61,879 bases of DNA from Erysipelotrichaceae bacterium. GTDB lineage: Bacteria; Bacillota_I; Bacilli_A; RFN20; CAG-826. Positions 25,248-34,304 of the stretch are shown here, piece after piece. The DNA is taken from contig SVBE01000010.1 in NCBI GenBank assembly GCA_015059065.1, positions 1-61,879 on the forward strand, read 5' to 3'. Each line of letters starts with the position of its first letter. The stretch's first letter is position 1. The notes beneath the pieces were generated by a model. The model saw nothing but the letters and a program-made list of their open reading frames with translations. It was not told the origin of the DNA and did no database searches. A program made the position numbers and the translations under genes.

Positions 25248-25357
25248 TACTAAAAGGAACCCTAATATAATTAGAAAACCTTTAGTGAATTCTTCTTTTA
25301 AAAAATATAATCATTCTTATTTTATAAGAAAGAATTATTTGATAAGATATTTTCGCT

Positions 25358-28180
25358 ATGGAAAAGTATATTCGTATAAAAGGGGCTAGAGAGAACAACC
25401 TTAAAGGGGTTGATGTCACCCTTCCAAAAAATTCTCTCATCGTCTTCACCGGTTTATCCGGAAGTGGTAAATCCACATTAGCCTTTGATACCATCTTCGC
25501 TGAAGGTCAAAGAAGATATATGGAATCATTATCTAGTTATGCTAGACAATTTTTAGGTTCTTTTGAAAGACCAGATGTCGATAGCATCGAAGGATTATCG
25601 CCAACGATAGCGATCGACCAGAAATCCACATCTCATAATCCAAGAAGTACTGTGGGCACAGTTACAGAAATATATGATTATTTAAGATTATTATATGCAA
25701 GATTAGGAACCCCCTACTGTCCTAATCATGATATTCCGATCATCTCTTTTTCTGTTTCCAATATGACAGATATCGTTTTACAGTATCCAGAAGGTACGAA
25801 AGTGCAGCTACTTTCTCCCGTTGTTCACGCGGAAAAGGGAACGCATAAAGAGATATTAGATAAGATTAGAGTCTCTGGTTTTTCTCGTTTACGAGTGGAC
25901 GGACAGTTCAAACTCATTGAAGAAGTAGGGGAACTTGAAAAAACAAAGAAGCATGATATCGATATCGTCGTCGATAGAGTGGTGATCAAAGAAGGAATTA
26001 GAAGCCGTGTCTTTGAATCGATTGAAACAGTTTTAGATTGGTCAAAAGGATTATTAGTCATCTATACCGATTTTGAAGAGAAGGTTCTTAGCGATCGACA
26101 TACTTGCCCAAAATGCGGTTTCTCTGTTCCAAAACTTGAACCAAGATTATTCTCTTTTAACTCTCCATTAGGATTCTGTCCAGAATGTAATGGTTTAGGC
26201 ATTAAGCGTGAAGTCGCTGAACATCTCTTAGTTCCTAATCCCGAGATGACATTAAAAGAAGGATGTATTGATTATTACCGTCATATGGTCGGTAGTCAAA
26301 ACCTTGAATGGCAAGAATTTCAATTATTATGTTCTTTATATAAAATACCAATGGATCAACCTTGGTCGAGTTTAACCGATAAACAAAAAGAGATCATTTT
26401 AGTGGGTTCTCCAGAAGTTCATAAATATCAACTCAAATCCGTCAACGGCAACGTGATGAACCGCCTTGGATATATCGAAGGGGTAAAGAGCAAGATTGAA
26501 CGATTATATAAAGAAACTGGTTCCGAATGGATGAGAGATTATTATGAGAAATTTTTAGTGGACCGTACCTGTACAGCTTGTAATGGAGCAAGGCTTTCTA
26601 AACAAGCTCTCGCGGTGAAAATAAACGGTTTAAACATCCATGAATTATCATCATTACAATTATCCAAATTACGTGAATTTATTGAGGATTTGCCGTCAAA
26701 ACTCACGCAAAACCAGAACGAAATCGCGAAAATGATTCTCGATGAAGTATCTTCAAGAGTCACTTTCTTATGCGATGTGGGACTTGATTATTTAACTCTT
26801 TCTCGTATGGCGATGACTCTTTCTGGAGGCGAATCTCAACGTATTAGATTAGCCACTCAAATTGGTTCTAAATTAACTGGCGTTTTATATGTTATGGATG
26901 AACCGAGCATCGGTCTACATCAAAAGGATGATGAACTCTTAATCAAGACCATGAAGTCGATGAGAGATATCGGTAACACCCTTATTGTTGTGGAACATGA
27001 TGAAGAGACAATTCGTAATGCAGATTATGTCGTGGATATTGGTCCAAAAGCCGGTATTCATGGAGGAGAAGTGGTTTATCAAGGTGATGTTGAGGGTTTA
27101 ATGAAATGCCCTAATTCCATCACAGGTAAATATCTTTCTGGTGAAGAATATATTCCAGTTCCTGCTAAACGTAGAAAAGGTAATGGTAAAACCATTGAAA
27201 TATTAGGAGCGAGTATCAATAACTTAAAGAAGGTGAACGTTTCTTTCCCTCTTGGCACTTTTACAGTGATCTCTGGTGTCTCAGGAAGTGGCAAATCATC
27301 TTTGATTAACCAAACTTTGTATCTCCATATTAAAAAACATCTTACTAAAGAAGAAACTTTCCCTGGACCGATCAAAGAGATTAAAGGTTTAGAGAATGTG
27401 GATAAAGTCGTTCATATCTCTCAAGAACCAATTGGGAGAACTCCAAGAAGTAACCCAGCGACATATATCAAATTATTTGACGATATTCGTGATTTATTCG
27501 CCGAGACAGTGGAAGCGAAAGCTAGGGGCTATGATAAAGGACGATTCTCCTTTAATGTGCCAGGAGGAAGATGTGAACACTGCGAAGGTGCAGGTGTTAC
27601 CCGTATTCCGATGAATTTCTTACCAGATGTCTATGTTAAATGTGAAGAATGTGACGGCAAAAGATATAACGAAGAAACTCTCCAAGTCACCTATAAAGGT
27701 AAGAGCATCTATGATGTTTTAGAAATGACAGTAGAAGACGCGCTTCATTTCTTTGAAAATAGGCCTTCGATTAAAAAGAAGATTCAAGTCTTATATGATG
27801 TGGGACTTGGTTATATTAAACTCGGTCAACCAGCGACTACTCTTTCTGGTGGTGAAGCCCAAAGAGTGAAACTCGCGAATGAACTGCAAAGAAGACCGAC
27901 AGGTAAGACTATTTTTATCCTTGATGAACCAACGACTGGTCTACATACCCATGATATTAAATGCTTATTATCCGTATTAAATCGTTTAGTGAATAACGGG
28001 GATACAGTTATCGTTATCGAACATAATCTAGATGTCATTAAAGTCGCTGACTATGTCATCGATTTAGGACCAGATGGTGGCGATAGAGGTGGTAACATCA
28101 TCGCGAAAGGTACCCCAGAAGAAGTCGCTGAAGTGAAAAATAGCTATACTGGTAAATATCTAAAAAATATTTTGAAATAA
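25358..28180 (+). CDS. uvrA: UvrABC system protein A
   Basis: 940 residues, full family length. Two ABC ATPase halves: Walker A GLSGSGKS (about 32) and GVSGSGKS (about 639), signatures LSGGESQR and LSGGEAQR, and D-box/His regions VVEHDEET and VIEHNLDV. Zinc-binding cysteines occur in the first half (CPKC and CPEC) and in the second (CEHCEGAG and CEECDGK). It recognises DNA damage and loads UvrB in nucleotide excision repair. uvrB is not next to it in this window. Preceded by an AT-rich gap with a small hairpin (TTCTTAT/ATAAGAA). Confidence 0.97.
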   Translation: MEKYIRIKGARENNLKGVDVTLPKNSLIVFTGLSGSGKSTLAFDTIFAEGQRRYMESLSSYARQFLGSFERPDVDSIEGLSPTIAIDQKSTSHNPRSTVGTVTEIYDYLRLLYARLGTPYCPNHDIPIISFSVSNMTDIVLQYPEGTKVQLLSPVVHAEKGTHKEILDKIRVSGFSRLRVDGQFKLIEEVGELEKTKKHDIDIVVDRVVIKEGIRSRVFESIETVLDWSKGLLVIYTDFEEKVLSDRHTCPKCGFSVPKLEPRLFSFNSPLGFCPECNGLGIKREVAEHLLVPNPEMTLKEGCIDYYRHMVGSQNLEWQEFQLLCSLYKIPMDQPWSSLTDKQKEIILVGSPEVHKYQLKSVNGNVMNRLGYIEGVKSKIERLYKETGSEWMRDYYEKFLVDRTCTACNGARLSKQALAVKINGLNIHELSSLQLSKLREFIEDLPSKLTQNQNEIAKMILDEVSSRVTFLCDVGLDYLTLSRMAMTLSGGESQRIRLATQIGSKLTGVLYVMDEPSIGLHQKDDELLIKTMKSMRDIGNTLIVVEHDEETIRNADYVVDIGPKAGIHGGEVVYQGDVEGLMKCPNSITGKYLSGEEYIPVPAKRRKGNGKTIEILGASINNLKKVNVSFPLGTFTVISGVSGSGKSSLINQTLYLHIKKHLTKEETFPGPIKEIKGLENVDKVVHISQEPIGRTPRSNPATYIKLFDDIRDLFAETVEAKARGYDKGRFSFNVPGGRCEHCEGAGVTRIPMNFLPDVYVKCEECDGKRYNEETLQVTYKGKSIYDVLEMTVEDALHFFENRPSIKKKIQVLYDVGLGYIKLGQPATTLSGGEAQRVKLANELQRRPTGKTIFILDEPTTGLHTHDIKCLLSVLNRLVNNGDTVIVIEHNLDVIKVADYVIDLGPDGGDRGGNIIAKGTPEEVAEVKNSYTGKYLKNILK

Positions 28181-28231
28181 ATATAGCAATAGTTAGTGAT
28201 ATTTAACAAAACCAAGCAAGAAGTCATCCAT

Positions 28232-28296
28232 CTTGATATGACTAGGTCATCGCGAAGCCATCAAGATTATCTATAACCTCTATAGGTGGGGGATGA
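28232..28296. repeat. Right-end-like segment left of tnpB
   Basis: The stretch starting CTTGAT...TAGGTCATCGCGAAG (28232-28257) and ending CCTCTATAGGTGGGGGATG (28277-28295) resembles the 3' end of the tnpB element, CTTGAT...TAGGGTCATCGAGCAAG (29581-29606) and CTTCTATAAGTGGTGGGTATG (29617-29637). It also contains ATCTTGAT/ATCAAGAT and ATGAC/GTCAT inverted repeats. It looks like a remnant of another copy's right end, or a left end with shared recognition hairpins. Confidence 0.45.
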
Positions 28297-28370
28297 ACTA
28301 TAAAATATATAAAATATATGATGATATACTACGTATATTATGGTATAATAATATTGATGTAAAACAGGGG

Positions 28371-28394
28371 GTCTATTAGTTAGGGGCTAATAGA
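28371..28394 (+). promoter_or_regulatory. Hairpin in the tnpB leader
   Basis: GTCTATTAG (28371-28379) and CTAATAGAC (28386-28394) form a perfect 9-bp stem with loop TTAGGGG. TATAAT lies upstream at 28344-28349. It may limit tnpB expression. Confidence 0.45.
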
Positions 28395-28464
28395 CTAATA
28401 AAGTGAGGATTGTAGGAGTAGAACAACTTGATGGTTGTATCTATTTTATTATCTAAGGAGCTTT

Positions 28465-29625
28465 ATGAACCTGGTCGCTTGCAAATTTCGTCTCTATCCT
28501 AATAAGTCACAGAAAGAATATTTCTCTAAATGTTTTGGATGTGTCAGGTTCTTTTATAATAAATCTTTATCTGACATGATCGAATATCATAAAGAACATA
28601 AAGACTTTAAGAATATCACCCCTGCAACATATAAAAACGAATATCCATTTCTAAAAGAAGTTGATTCTCTTGCTCTATCTAATGCTCAGCTAAATAGAAA
28701 CTCTGCATATAAAGCTTTCTTTAGAGGTCAAAACAAGTTTCCTAAATATAAAAGTAAGAAGAACGAACAATCTTATACAACCAACATGATTAATAACAAC
28801 ATTAAGTTTTCCGATAACAATAGATACATCACTATTCCTAAATGCAAAAGAATAAGAATTAAGAAACATAGAGAGTTTTCAGGTATCATTAAATCCGCGA
28901 CTATATCTAAATCAACAGATGATAAATACTATATCTCTATATTAGTAGAAACAGAGGTAAAAGAACTTCCTAAAGCTAATAACTCTATTGGACTAGATTT
29001 AGGTGTTAAAGACATTGTTATCACTTCTAATGGTCTTAAATATAAGAATCATAAGTATCTTGCTAAGTCAGAAAAGAAACTCGCTAGAGAACAAAGAAAA
29101 CTTTCTCATATGGTAAAGGGTTCTTCTAATCGTAATAAGCAGAGAATTAAGATTGCTAGAATCTATAAACATATAAATAACCAAAGAAATGATTATCTCC
29201 ATAAATTATCTAAACACATCATCGATGAAAACCAAATCATATGTGTGGAAGATCTTAAGGTGATGAAGATGACTAAAGAAAATAAGTTCAATAAGGAACT
29301 ATTAGATTCTTCTATGTCTAGACTTCTTACTATGCTTACTTATAAGGCATCTTGGTACGGAAGAACTATAATCAAGGTTCCAAGTGATTATCCTTCTAGT
29401 CAATTATGTTCATCATGTGGAAATAAAAACTCTATCACGAAGAACTTATCAGTCAGGACATGGACTTGTCCTTACTGTCAAAGTAAACATGATAGAGATA
29501 TAAATGCCTCTATAAATATTCTAAGAAAGGGAATACAATTACTTTCGAAGGATGGGACACATCCGGATAGCTTGTTTATGCTTGATCCGTTAGGGTCATC
29601 GAGCAAGAAACCTCCGCTTCTATAA
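28465..29625 (+). CDS. tnpB: TnpB RNA-guided endonuclease/transposon protein (IS200/IS605 OrfB type)
   Basis: 386 residues from the ATG at 28465, which has AAGGAG 4-5 nt upstream. RuvC-type residues are all present: Asp in GLDLGVKD (about 182-189), Glu in CVEDLK (about 265) and Asp in HDRDINASINI (about 345). The zinc finger CSSCGNK...CPYC is intact. TnpB proteins cut DNA guided by an RNA from the transposon right end. No TnpA Y1 transposase is present, so movement would need one in trans. The protein seems intact and the 3' end overlaps the right-end hairpin. Confidence 0.92.
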   Translation: MNLVACKFRLYPNKSQKEYFSKCFGCVRFFYNKSLSDMIEYHKEHKDFKNITPATYKNEYPFLKEVDSLALSNAQLNRNSAYKAFFRGQNKFPKYKSKKNEQSYTTNMINNNIKFSDNNRYITIPKCKRIRIKKHREFSGIIKSATISKSTDDKYYISILVETEVKELPKANNSIGLDLGVKDIVITSNGLKYKNHKYLAKSEKKLAREQRKLSHMVKGSSNRNKQRIKIARIYKHINNQRNDYLHKLSKHIIDENQIICVEDLKVMKMTKENKFNKELLDSSMSRLLTMLTYKASWYGRTIIKVPSDYPSSQLCSSCGNKNSITKNLSVRTWTCPYCQSKHDRDINASINILRKGIQLLSKDGTHPDSLFMLDPLGSSSKKPPLL

Positions 29626-29636
29626 GTGGTGGGTAT

Positions 29637-29798
29637 GTCACTAACTGGATGGCTAAAAGATATTACGATACTGTCGCGACCGTTAATCGCGGCAAAGCTA
29701 GTGACTGCATCAAATGTGGGCAGTGTGAAGATGCGTGTCCACAGAGACTCCCAATCAGGGATTTATTAGAACAAGTCGCAAAAGAGTTTGAGAAATAA
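29637..29798 (+). pseudogene. C-terminal remnant of a ferredoxin-type aldo/keto reductase
   Basis: About 50 codons ending at 29796-29798 read as the 4Fe-4S tail of aldo/keto reductases: ASDCIKCGQCEDACPQRL followed by PIRDLLEQVAKEFEK. Cys spacing is CxxCxxCxxxCP. The catalytic barrel is missing; the reading frame runs into the tnpB right end, so insertion or an associated deletion removed the rest. An ATG at 29649 lacks a clear RBS. Downstream up to 29880 there is a palindrome TAGATGA-cata-TCATCTA (29836-29853). Confidence 0.8.
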
Positions 29799-29835
29799 TT
29801 ATCAACACACACGGATAAGTGGAAAACAATCATAT

Positions 29836-29853
29836 TAGATGACATATCATCTA
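29836..29853. promoter_or_regulatory. Palindrome upstream of pepC
   Basis: TAGATGA-CATA-TCATCTA is a perfect 7-bp inverted repeat about 40 nt before the pepC start. It could be an operator or the old terminator of the broken aldo/keto reductase gene (TATTTTG follows). Confidence 0.4.
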
Positions 29854-29892
29854 TATTTTGCTATTGTTATTTAGAAAAGGATGGATACTACT

Positions 29893-31236
29893 ATGAAAGA
29901 AAAAGAGTTATCACTAAAAACGATTGATGCAAATCGTAAAGCATATCTTAGAAACGATAAATATAAAGTGTTACGTCATGCGCTTAGCACAAACCCATTT
30001 AATGACGTCTTTGCAAGCAAGGATAATGTGGCGAATACAAATTTCACATTCTCTATTGATGTGGAGACTTTACCAGTCACCAACCAAAAAAGAAGTGGAA
30101 GATGCTGGATCTTCTCTGCTTCTAATGTTCTTAGAGAAATCATTGCAAAGAAGCTTAACATCAAAGGACAATTTGAAATCAGTCAAAACTTCCTCGCTTA
30201 TTACGATAAGATTGAAAAATATAATTATTTCGCGGAATCTCTTATTGAATTGATCAGTCAAGGAGCAAAACACGATGACCGTAAAGTCGAATTCCTTCTT
30301 AGAGGTGTTGGCGATGGTGGGCAGTGGCAGATGTATGTCGAACTCGTCAAGAAATACGGTATCTGTCCAAAATCTGTCTTTGGTGAAACCGCGCAGTCTA
30401 ATGAGACGATGGGTTCATCCAAATTATGCAATTCTGCTTTAAGAAAATTTGCCGCGGATGCCTTTAGAAGTTATAAAGAAAATAAGAGTGTAAATAAGCT
30501 CTATGAATTAAAAGAAGAATATAACAAGAAGATATATAATATCTTTACTTCCTGTTTTGGCGTTCCACCAACCAGTTTTGATTTCGAATATGTTGATAAA
30601 GATAATAATTATCATATCGAAAAGGGTTTAACTCCAAAGAAATTCTTCGATAAATATATCGGTAAAACTATCGATGAGTATGTTTCTGTTATCAATGGTC
30701 CAACTAGTGATAAGAAATATAACAAAACTTATCAAATCGAATATGTTGGTAATGTCATTGGTGGTAAACCTGTCACTCATTTAAACGTCGACTTCGATAG
30801 ACTCGAAGAGATGATCATCGCTCAACTTAAGGATGGAGAAATCGTCTGGTTCGGTTCCGATGTCGGTAAATTCGGTGATCGCGTTGCTGGCATTTGGGAT
30901 ATCGATTCCTTTGACTATGTCTCTGCCTTTGGTGTTGATGAAGTCTTTGATAAAGCGGATATGCTCGATTTCTATCAATCAGCGATGGGACATGCGATGT
31001 GTGTCACTGGCGTTGATATCAAAGATGATAAACCAGTGAGATGGAAGATTGAAAACTCCTGGGGTGACCTCAACGGTGAAAAAGGCTACTACGTGATGGG
31101 TGAATCATTCTTTAGAGCCTTCGTTTATCAAGCGGCGATTAAGAATAAATATTTAAATAAAACAGAACTTAAAGCCTTAGAGGGCAAACCAACTCTTCTT
31201 GATCCTTGGGATCCATTTGGCACATTGGCGGATTAA
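29893..31236 (+). CDS. pepC: Aminopeptidase C (bleomycin-hydrolase family)
   Basis: 447 residues from ATG 29893; an in-frame ATG at 29881 directly abuts the AAAAGG site, so the later start is preferred. Papain-like catalytic triad: Cys in SGRCWIF (about residue 70), His in GHAMCVTG and Asn in ENSWGD. Length fits PepC. It is a cytosolic cysteine aminopeptidase used for peptide catabolism. Its stop is 2 nt before the lgt start. Confidence 0.95.
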   Translation: MKEKELSLKTIDANRKAYLRNDKYKVLRHALSTNPFNDVFASKDNVANTNFTFSIDVETLPVTNQKRSGRCWIFSASNVLREIIAKKLNIKGQFEISQNFLAYYDKIEKYNYFAESLIELISQGAKHDDRKVEFLLRGVGDGGQWQMYVELVKKYGICPKSVFGETAQSNETMGSSKLCNSALRKFAADAFRSYKENKSVNKLYELKEEYNKKIYNIFTSCFGVPPTSFDFEYVDKDNNYHIEKGLTPKKFFDKYIGKTIDEYVSVINGPTSDKKYNKTYQIEYVGNVIGGKPVTHLNVDFDRLEEMIIAQLKDGEIVWFGSDVGKFGDRVAGIWDIDSFDYVSAFGVDEVFDKADMLDFYQSAMGHAMCVTGVDIKDDKPVRWKIENSWGDLNGEKGYYVMGESFFRAFVYQAAIKNKYLNKTELKALEGKPTLLDPWDPFGTLAD

Positions 31237-31238
31237 TT

Positions 31239-32804
31239 ATGGCAGCGGGTCAAATCGTCGGATTAGTTTTATTTATTCTCTTCGCACTTATCGCTGTAGC
31301 AAGCTTTGCTTTTGGAGAATATAAAGCTGTTAATTTAATTAAAGATCGAAGAAAGAATATCGATTATAAACAATATCTAAACTATGTTTGGATTTCTGCG
31401 ATCGTCTTCACTTTCGCTTTTACATTCATGCTATATAGCATTTTCTCATGGAACAATATTGAACAGACTTGGTATAGAGTAGTGAAATGCTTCCTTGGTG
31501 GATTATTATTTGGCGGTAGCTTATCTATCGGCACATTTACATTCACTTTATATTATTACTGCCTCTCACTTCCTGAAGATATTAAGAAAAGATTATTTAG
31601 ATATCTTATGATATCCGTGGGATTAGTATTCCCTTCTTTCTTATTAGGTGCGGATGCTTTTGGAGGATTAGGTGGAGAAGGATTCCTTCTTCCTAACGGC
31701 ATATCTTTCTCTAAAGGATTTGTCACTCCTGTTAGCGGCAGTGCAAATATCGCTTTCTATGCGGTTTGTATTCTTTCGGGCGCTATTTTTGTCTACGCTT
31801 TAAGCGATCATTTCCATTATAAGAAATATAAAGAACACGGACTTATCGATTCCACATTCTTAATCGCTTTCCCTGCTGGTATTATCGGCGCGAGAATCGC
31901 TTATGTCATCGGTAACTGGCATGAATTTGCCTCTCGTGACTTCTGGCATGTCTTTGCAATTTGGGAAGGTGGCTTAACGATTTTAGGTGGAGCGATTGCT
32001 GGCATCGTCGTCGGCGTCGCTTGGTATATGTTCCGTAATAAAGGGAAATCCATTTGGTTTGCCGTTGATGTCATCGTTCCAACGATTTTAATCGCCCAAG
32101 CAGTGGGTAGATGGGGCAACTTCTTCAACTGTGAAGTGCATGGTGGGCTCGTTCCAATCGATGGTTGGAGATGGTTACCATCCTTTATTGTTGAAAATGC
32201 AAAATATTCTTCAGTTAATGGTTGGGCGCCAAGCGGATATATCTATGCGCCTTTATTCTTTATCGAAGCGTTAGTGAACCTATTTGGCTATTTCGTCTTA
32301 GCCCATTTATTTGGCATTAGACTTAAGAAGATTACTGAACCTGGTGATCTCTGCTTTGGCTATATCATTTGGTATGGTGCTACACGTGTATTTATGGAAC
32401 CTATTAGAGATGCTTCTTATAACATGGGCAGCGATGGATATTGGAGCTGGTTATGGTCTCTTATCTTCGTCGCGGTTGGTACGTTATTAATCGTCGTCAA
32501 TCACGTGGTGAGATATTATAAGAAATATAAAAATAATGGCGATTTTAGCAGTGATTTCTATAAAAAGAACGGTATTTTTGGTTCTTTAATTACTGGTTTA
32601 GTGGCTATATCTTTCCTCGTTACAGGTATCGTTTTAATGGCGAATAATCAAGGGGGACTTGCCATCGCTCTTAACCCATTTAATATTGGGGTTATCTTCC
32701 TTGTGAGCGGCATCTCTATTTTATTAGGAACTTTGATTCCGCTTTCTCAGTTATTATTCCATCATTGGAGTCACATTAAGGTAGAAAATGAACCAACAAT
32801 ATAA
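31239..32804 (+). CDS. lgt: Prolipoprotein diacylglyceryl transferase with extra membrane segments
   Basis: 521 residues from ATG 31239. The Lgt core lies at about residues 215-420 with GARIAYV, WEGGLTILGG, the signature GRWGNFFNCEVHGG and a conserved RVFMEPIRD. Typical Lgt is near 260-300 residues; this one has about 180 additional N-terminal residues with several helices and about 90 C-terminal residues with two more. It transfers diacylglycerol to lipobox cysteines. Lipoproteins such as that at 53514 are substrates. The gene runs into ppaX with a 17-nt overlap. Confidence 0.92.
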   Translation: MAAGQIVGLVLFILFALIAVASFAFGEYKAVNLIKDRRKNIDYKQYLNYVWISAIVFTFAFTFMLYSIFSWNNIEQTWYRVVKCFLGGLLFGGSLSIGTFTFTLYYYCLSLPEDIKKRLFRYLMISVGLVFPSFLLGADAFGGLGGEGFLLPNGISFSKGFVTPVSGSANIAFYAVCILSGAIFVYALSDHFHYKKYKEHGLIDSTFLIAFPAGIIGARIAYVIGNWHEFASRDFWHVFAIWEGGLTILGGAIAGIVVGVAWYMFRNKGKSIWFAVDVIVPTILIAQAVGRWGNFFNCEVHGGLVPIDGWRWLPSFIVENAKYSSVNGWAPSGYIYAPLFFIEALVNLFGYFVLAHLFGIRLKKITEPGDLCFGYIIWYGATRVFMEPIRDASYNMGSDGYWSWLWSLIFVAVGTLLIVVNHVVRYYKKYKNNGDFSSDFYKKNGIFGSLITGLVAISFLVTGIVLMANNQGGLAIALNPFNIGVIFLVSGISILLGTLIPLSQLLFHHWSHIKVENEPTI

Positions 32805-33426
32805 ACTCTTACTTTTTGATATGGACGGGACCATCGCGGATACGGATGAGATGGTTTACCGCACATTTGTGGACCTATATAAAAAATATGGGAATGGTTT
32901 CATGCGACCAAGAGAAGAAATCATGTATTTCTCTGGTCCACCGATTAGAGAGACTTTACTGAAAGAATTCCCTCATGTTAATTATGAGGAGATATTAAAA
33001 GCTTTTACCGATATATCTGATCCATATTACGATATGACGGTGACAGTTTTTCCTCATGAGATTGAGACTTTAGAATATTTATATAATAAAGGTTACAAGA
33101 TGGGAGTGGTCACTAATAAGGCGATCTATAAAGCCCATTATGTTTTAAAGATGTTAAAGCTCGATAAATATTTTGAAGTGTTAATCGGCCGAGAAGATGT
33201 CGTTAAAGGAAAACCATCAGGTGAAGGTATCATCAATGCGATGAAGGATTATCCTTATAGCAAACAAGAAGTTCTTTATATCGGCGATAACGATATCGAT
33301 TATTTAACTGCCGAAGATGCAGGAGTGGACTGTATGTTAGTGTCGTGGGGTCCAAGAGAACTTAAATTATTATCTAAATGTAAATACGCGATTAATAAAT
33401 ACGAAATGATGGAGGAAATACTATGA
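32788..33426 (+). CDS. ppaX: HAD hydrolase, PpaX/phosphoglycolate-phosphatase type
   Basis: 212 residues with motif I FDMDGTIADT, motif II VVTNK, Lys in KGKPSG and motif IV YIGDNDIDYLTA. Position directly after lgt and before a trxB-like gene is the usual place of ppaX in Firmicutes, where it hydrolyses pyrophosphate from HPr kinase/phosphorylase. hprK is not present in this window, so the substrate assignment is moderate. Overlaps the next gene by 4 nt. Confidence 0.78.
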   Translation: MNQQYKLLLFDMDGTIADTDEMVYRTFVDLYKKYGNGFMRPREEIMYFSGPPIRETLLKEFPHVNYEEILKAFTDISDPYYDMTVTVFPHEIETLEYLYNKGYKMGVVTNKAIYKAHYVLKMLKLDKYFEVLIGREDVVKGKPSGEGIINAMKDYPYSKQEVLYIGDNDIDYLTAEDAGVDCMLVSWGPRELKLLSKCKYAINKYEMMEEIL

Positions 33427-34304
33427 CACATTATGAATACGCCGTTATTGGTATGGGGCCAGGTGGCATCCAAATCGCTCTTAATTTATTTAAAGCAGGA
33501 AAAAATGTGGTGATCATTGAAAAAAGTACTCCAGGAGGAAAGGTCAACATCGCGCCTCGCATTGATAATTATCCAGGTTATCCAAAGATCAATGGACCAG
33601 ATTTAGCCTTTGTCTTATTCGATCGAATTAATGAAGCAGAAGTGCCTTCTATCTATGATGAAGTGAAGGAAGTAAAAAAAGTGGATGATAAATTCATCCT
33701 CACATTATTAGGAGATACAATTTCTGCCGATAAAGTGATCGTGGCTTCTGGTACACTTGAAAAGAAGATTGGTTTAAAAGATGAAGATCGATTCTTTGGA
33801 CATGGACTTTCTTATTGCGCGATCTGCGACGGTCATTTCTTCAAAGATCAAATCAATATGGTCATCGCTCAAGATAAATATGCGATCAGTGAAGCAATCT
33901 ATTTAACTAGCCTTGCTAAAGAAGTGATCGTTGTCACTAGTTTTGAAACTCTTAAAGGTGATAAACGCAACTTAGATGAATTAGCCTCTAAAGATAATGT
34001 GAAATATATCTATAACCGTAAAGTCGTGGAACTTAACGGGGTGAATGCTTTAGAAAGCGTCACACTTGATGATGGTACAGTTCTCCCTGTTAAAGGTTTA
34101 TTCCCACTTATGGGCTATATTCCAAATAGTCAGTTCTTACCTAAAGAAATATTAAACGATGATGGCTTTGTCATCACTGATAAGAATTTTGAAACCAGTA
34201 TCCCTGGCTTATATGCGATTGGGGATATCATGGAAAGAGAGCTCAAGCAGATTTACCTCGCGGAAAGCGATGCGAATAGATTGACCAAGGTGCTTTTAGG
34301 ATGA
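33423..34304 (+). CDS. Thioredoxin reductase-like flavoprotein lacking NADPH motifs
   Basis: 293 residues. FAD-binding GMGPGGIQIA at the start, redox pair in CAICDG (about residues 136-141) and the C-terminal FAD motif YAIGD. The NADPH domain is degenerate: where TrxB has GGGDSAxEEA there is VIAQDKYAISEA, and the HRRxxFR arginine cluster is replaced by TSFETLKGDKR. It should reduce a disulfide but probably takes electrons from another donor, as in ferredoxin-dependent flavin thioredoxin reductases of clostridia. Gene order (ppaX, trxB, whiA) is the standard Firmicutes one. Overlaps whiA by 4 nt. Confidence 0.85.
   Translation: MTHYEYAVIGMGPGGIQIALNLFKAGKNVVIIEKSTPGGKVNIAPRIDNYPGYPKINGPDLAFVLFDRINEAEVPSIYDEVKEVKKVDDKFILTLLGDTISADKVIVASGTLEKKIGLKDEDRFFGHGLSYCAICDGHFFKDQINMVIAQDKYAISEAIYLTSLAKEVIVVTSFETLKGDKRNLDELASKDNVKYIYNRKVVELNGVNALESVTLDDGTVLPVKGLFPLMGYIPNSQFLPKEILNDDGFVITDKNFETSIPGLYAIGDIMERELKQIYLAESDANRLTKVLLG

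Larger units (their letters stand above)
28191..29646 (+). mobile_element. TnpB-only (IS1341-like) element, boundaries approximate
   Basis: tnpB with flanking hairpins. A right-end hairpin CCGCTT-CTAT-AAGTGG lies at 29613-29628. A 9-bp inverted repeat, AGTTAGTGA (28191-28199) and TCACTAACT (29638-29646), flanks the unit; classic IS605 elements lack such inverted repeats, so these may be target or chance. To the right the element abuts a truncated aldo/keto reductase gene. Confidence 0.6.

Noticed and set aside
28191-29646. A DDE-type insertion sequence with terminal inverted repeats
   Set aside because: The only protein is TnpB; the 9-bp inverted repeat is too short and unexpected for this family to be called a true terminal repeat.
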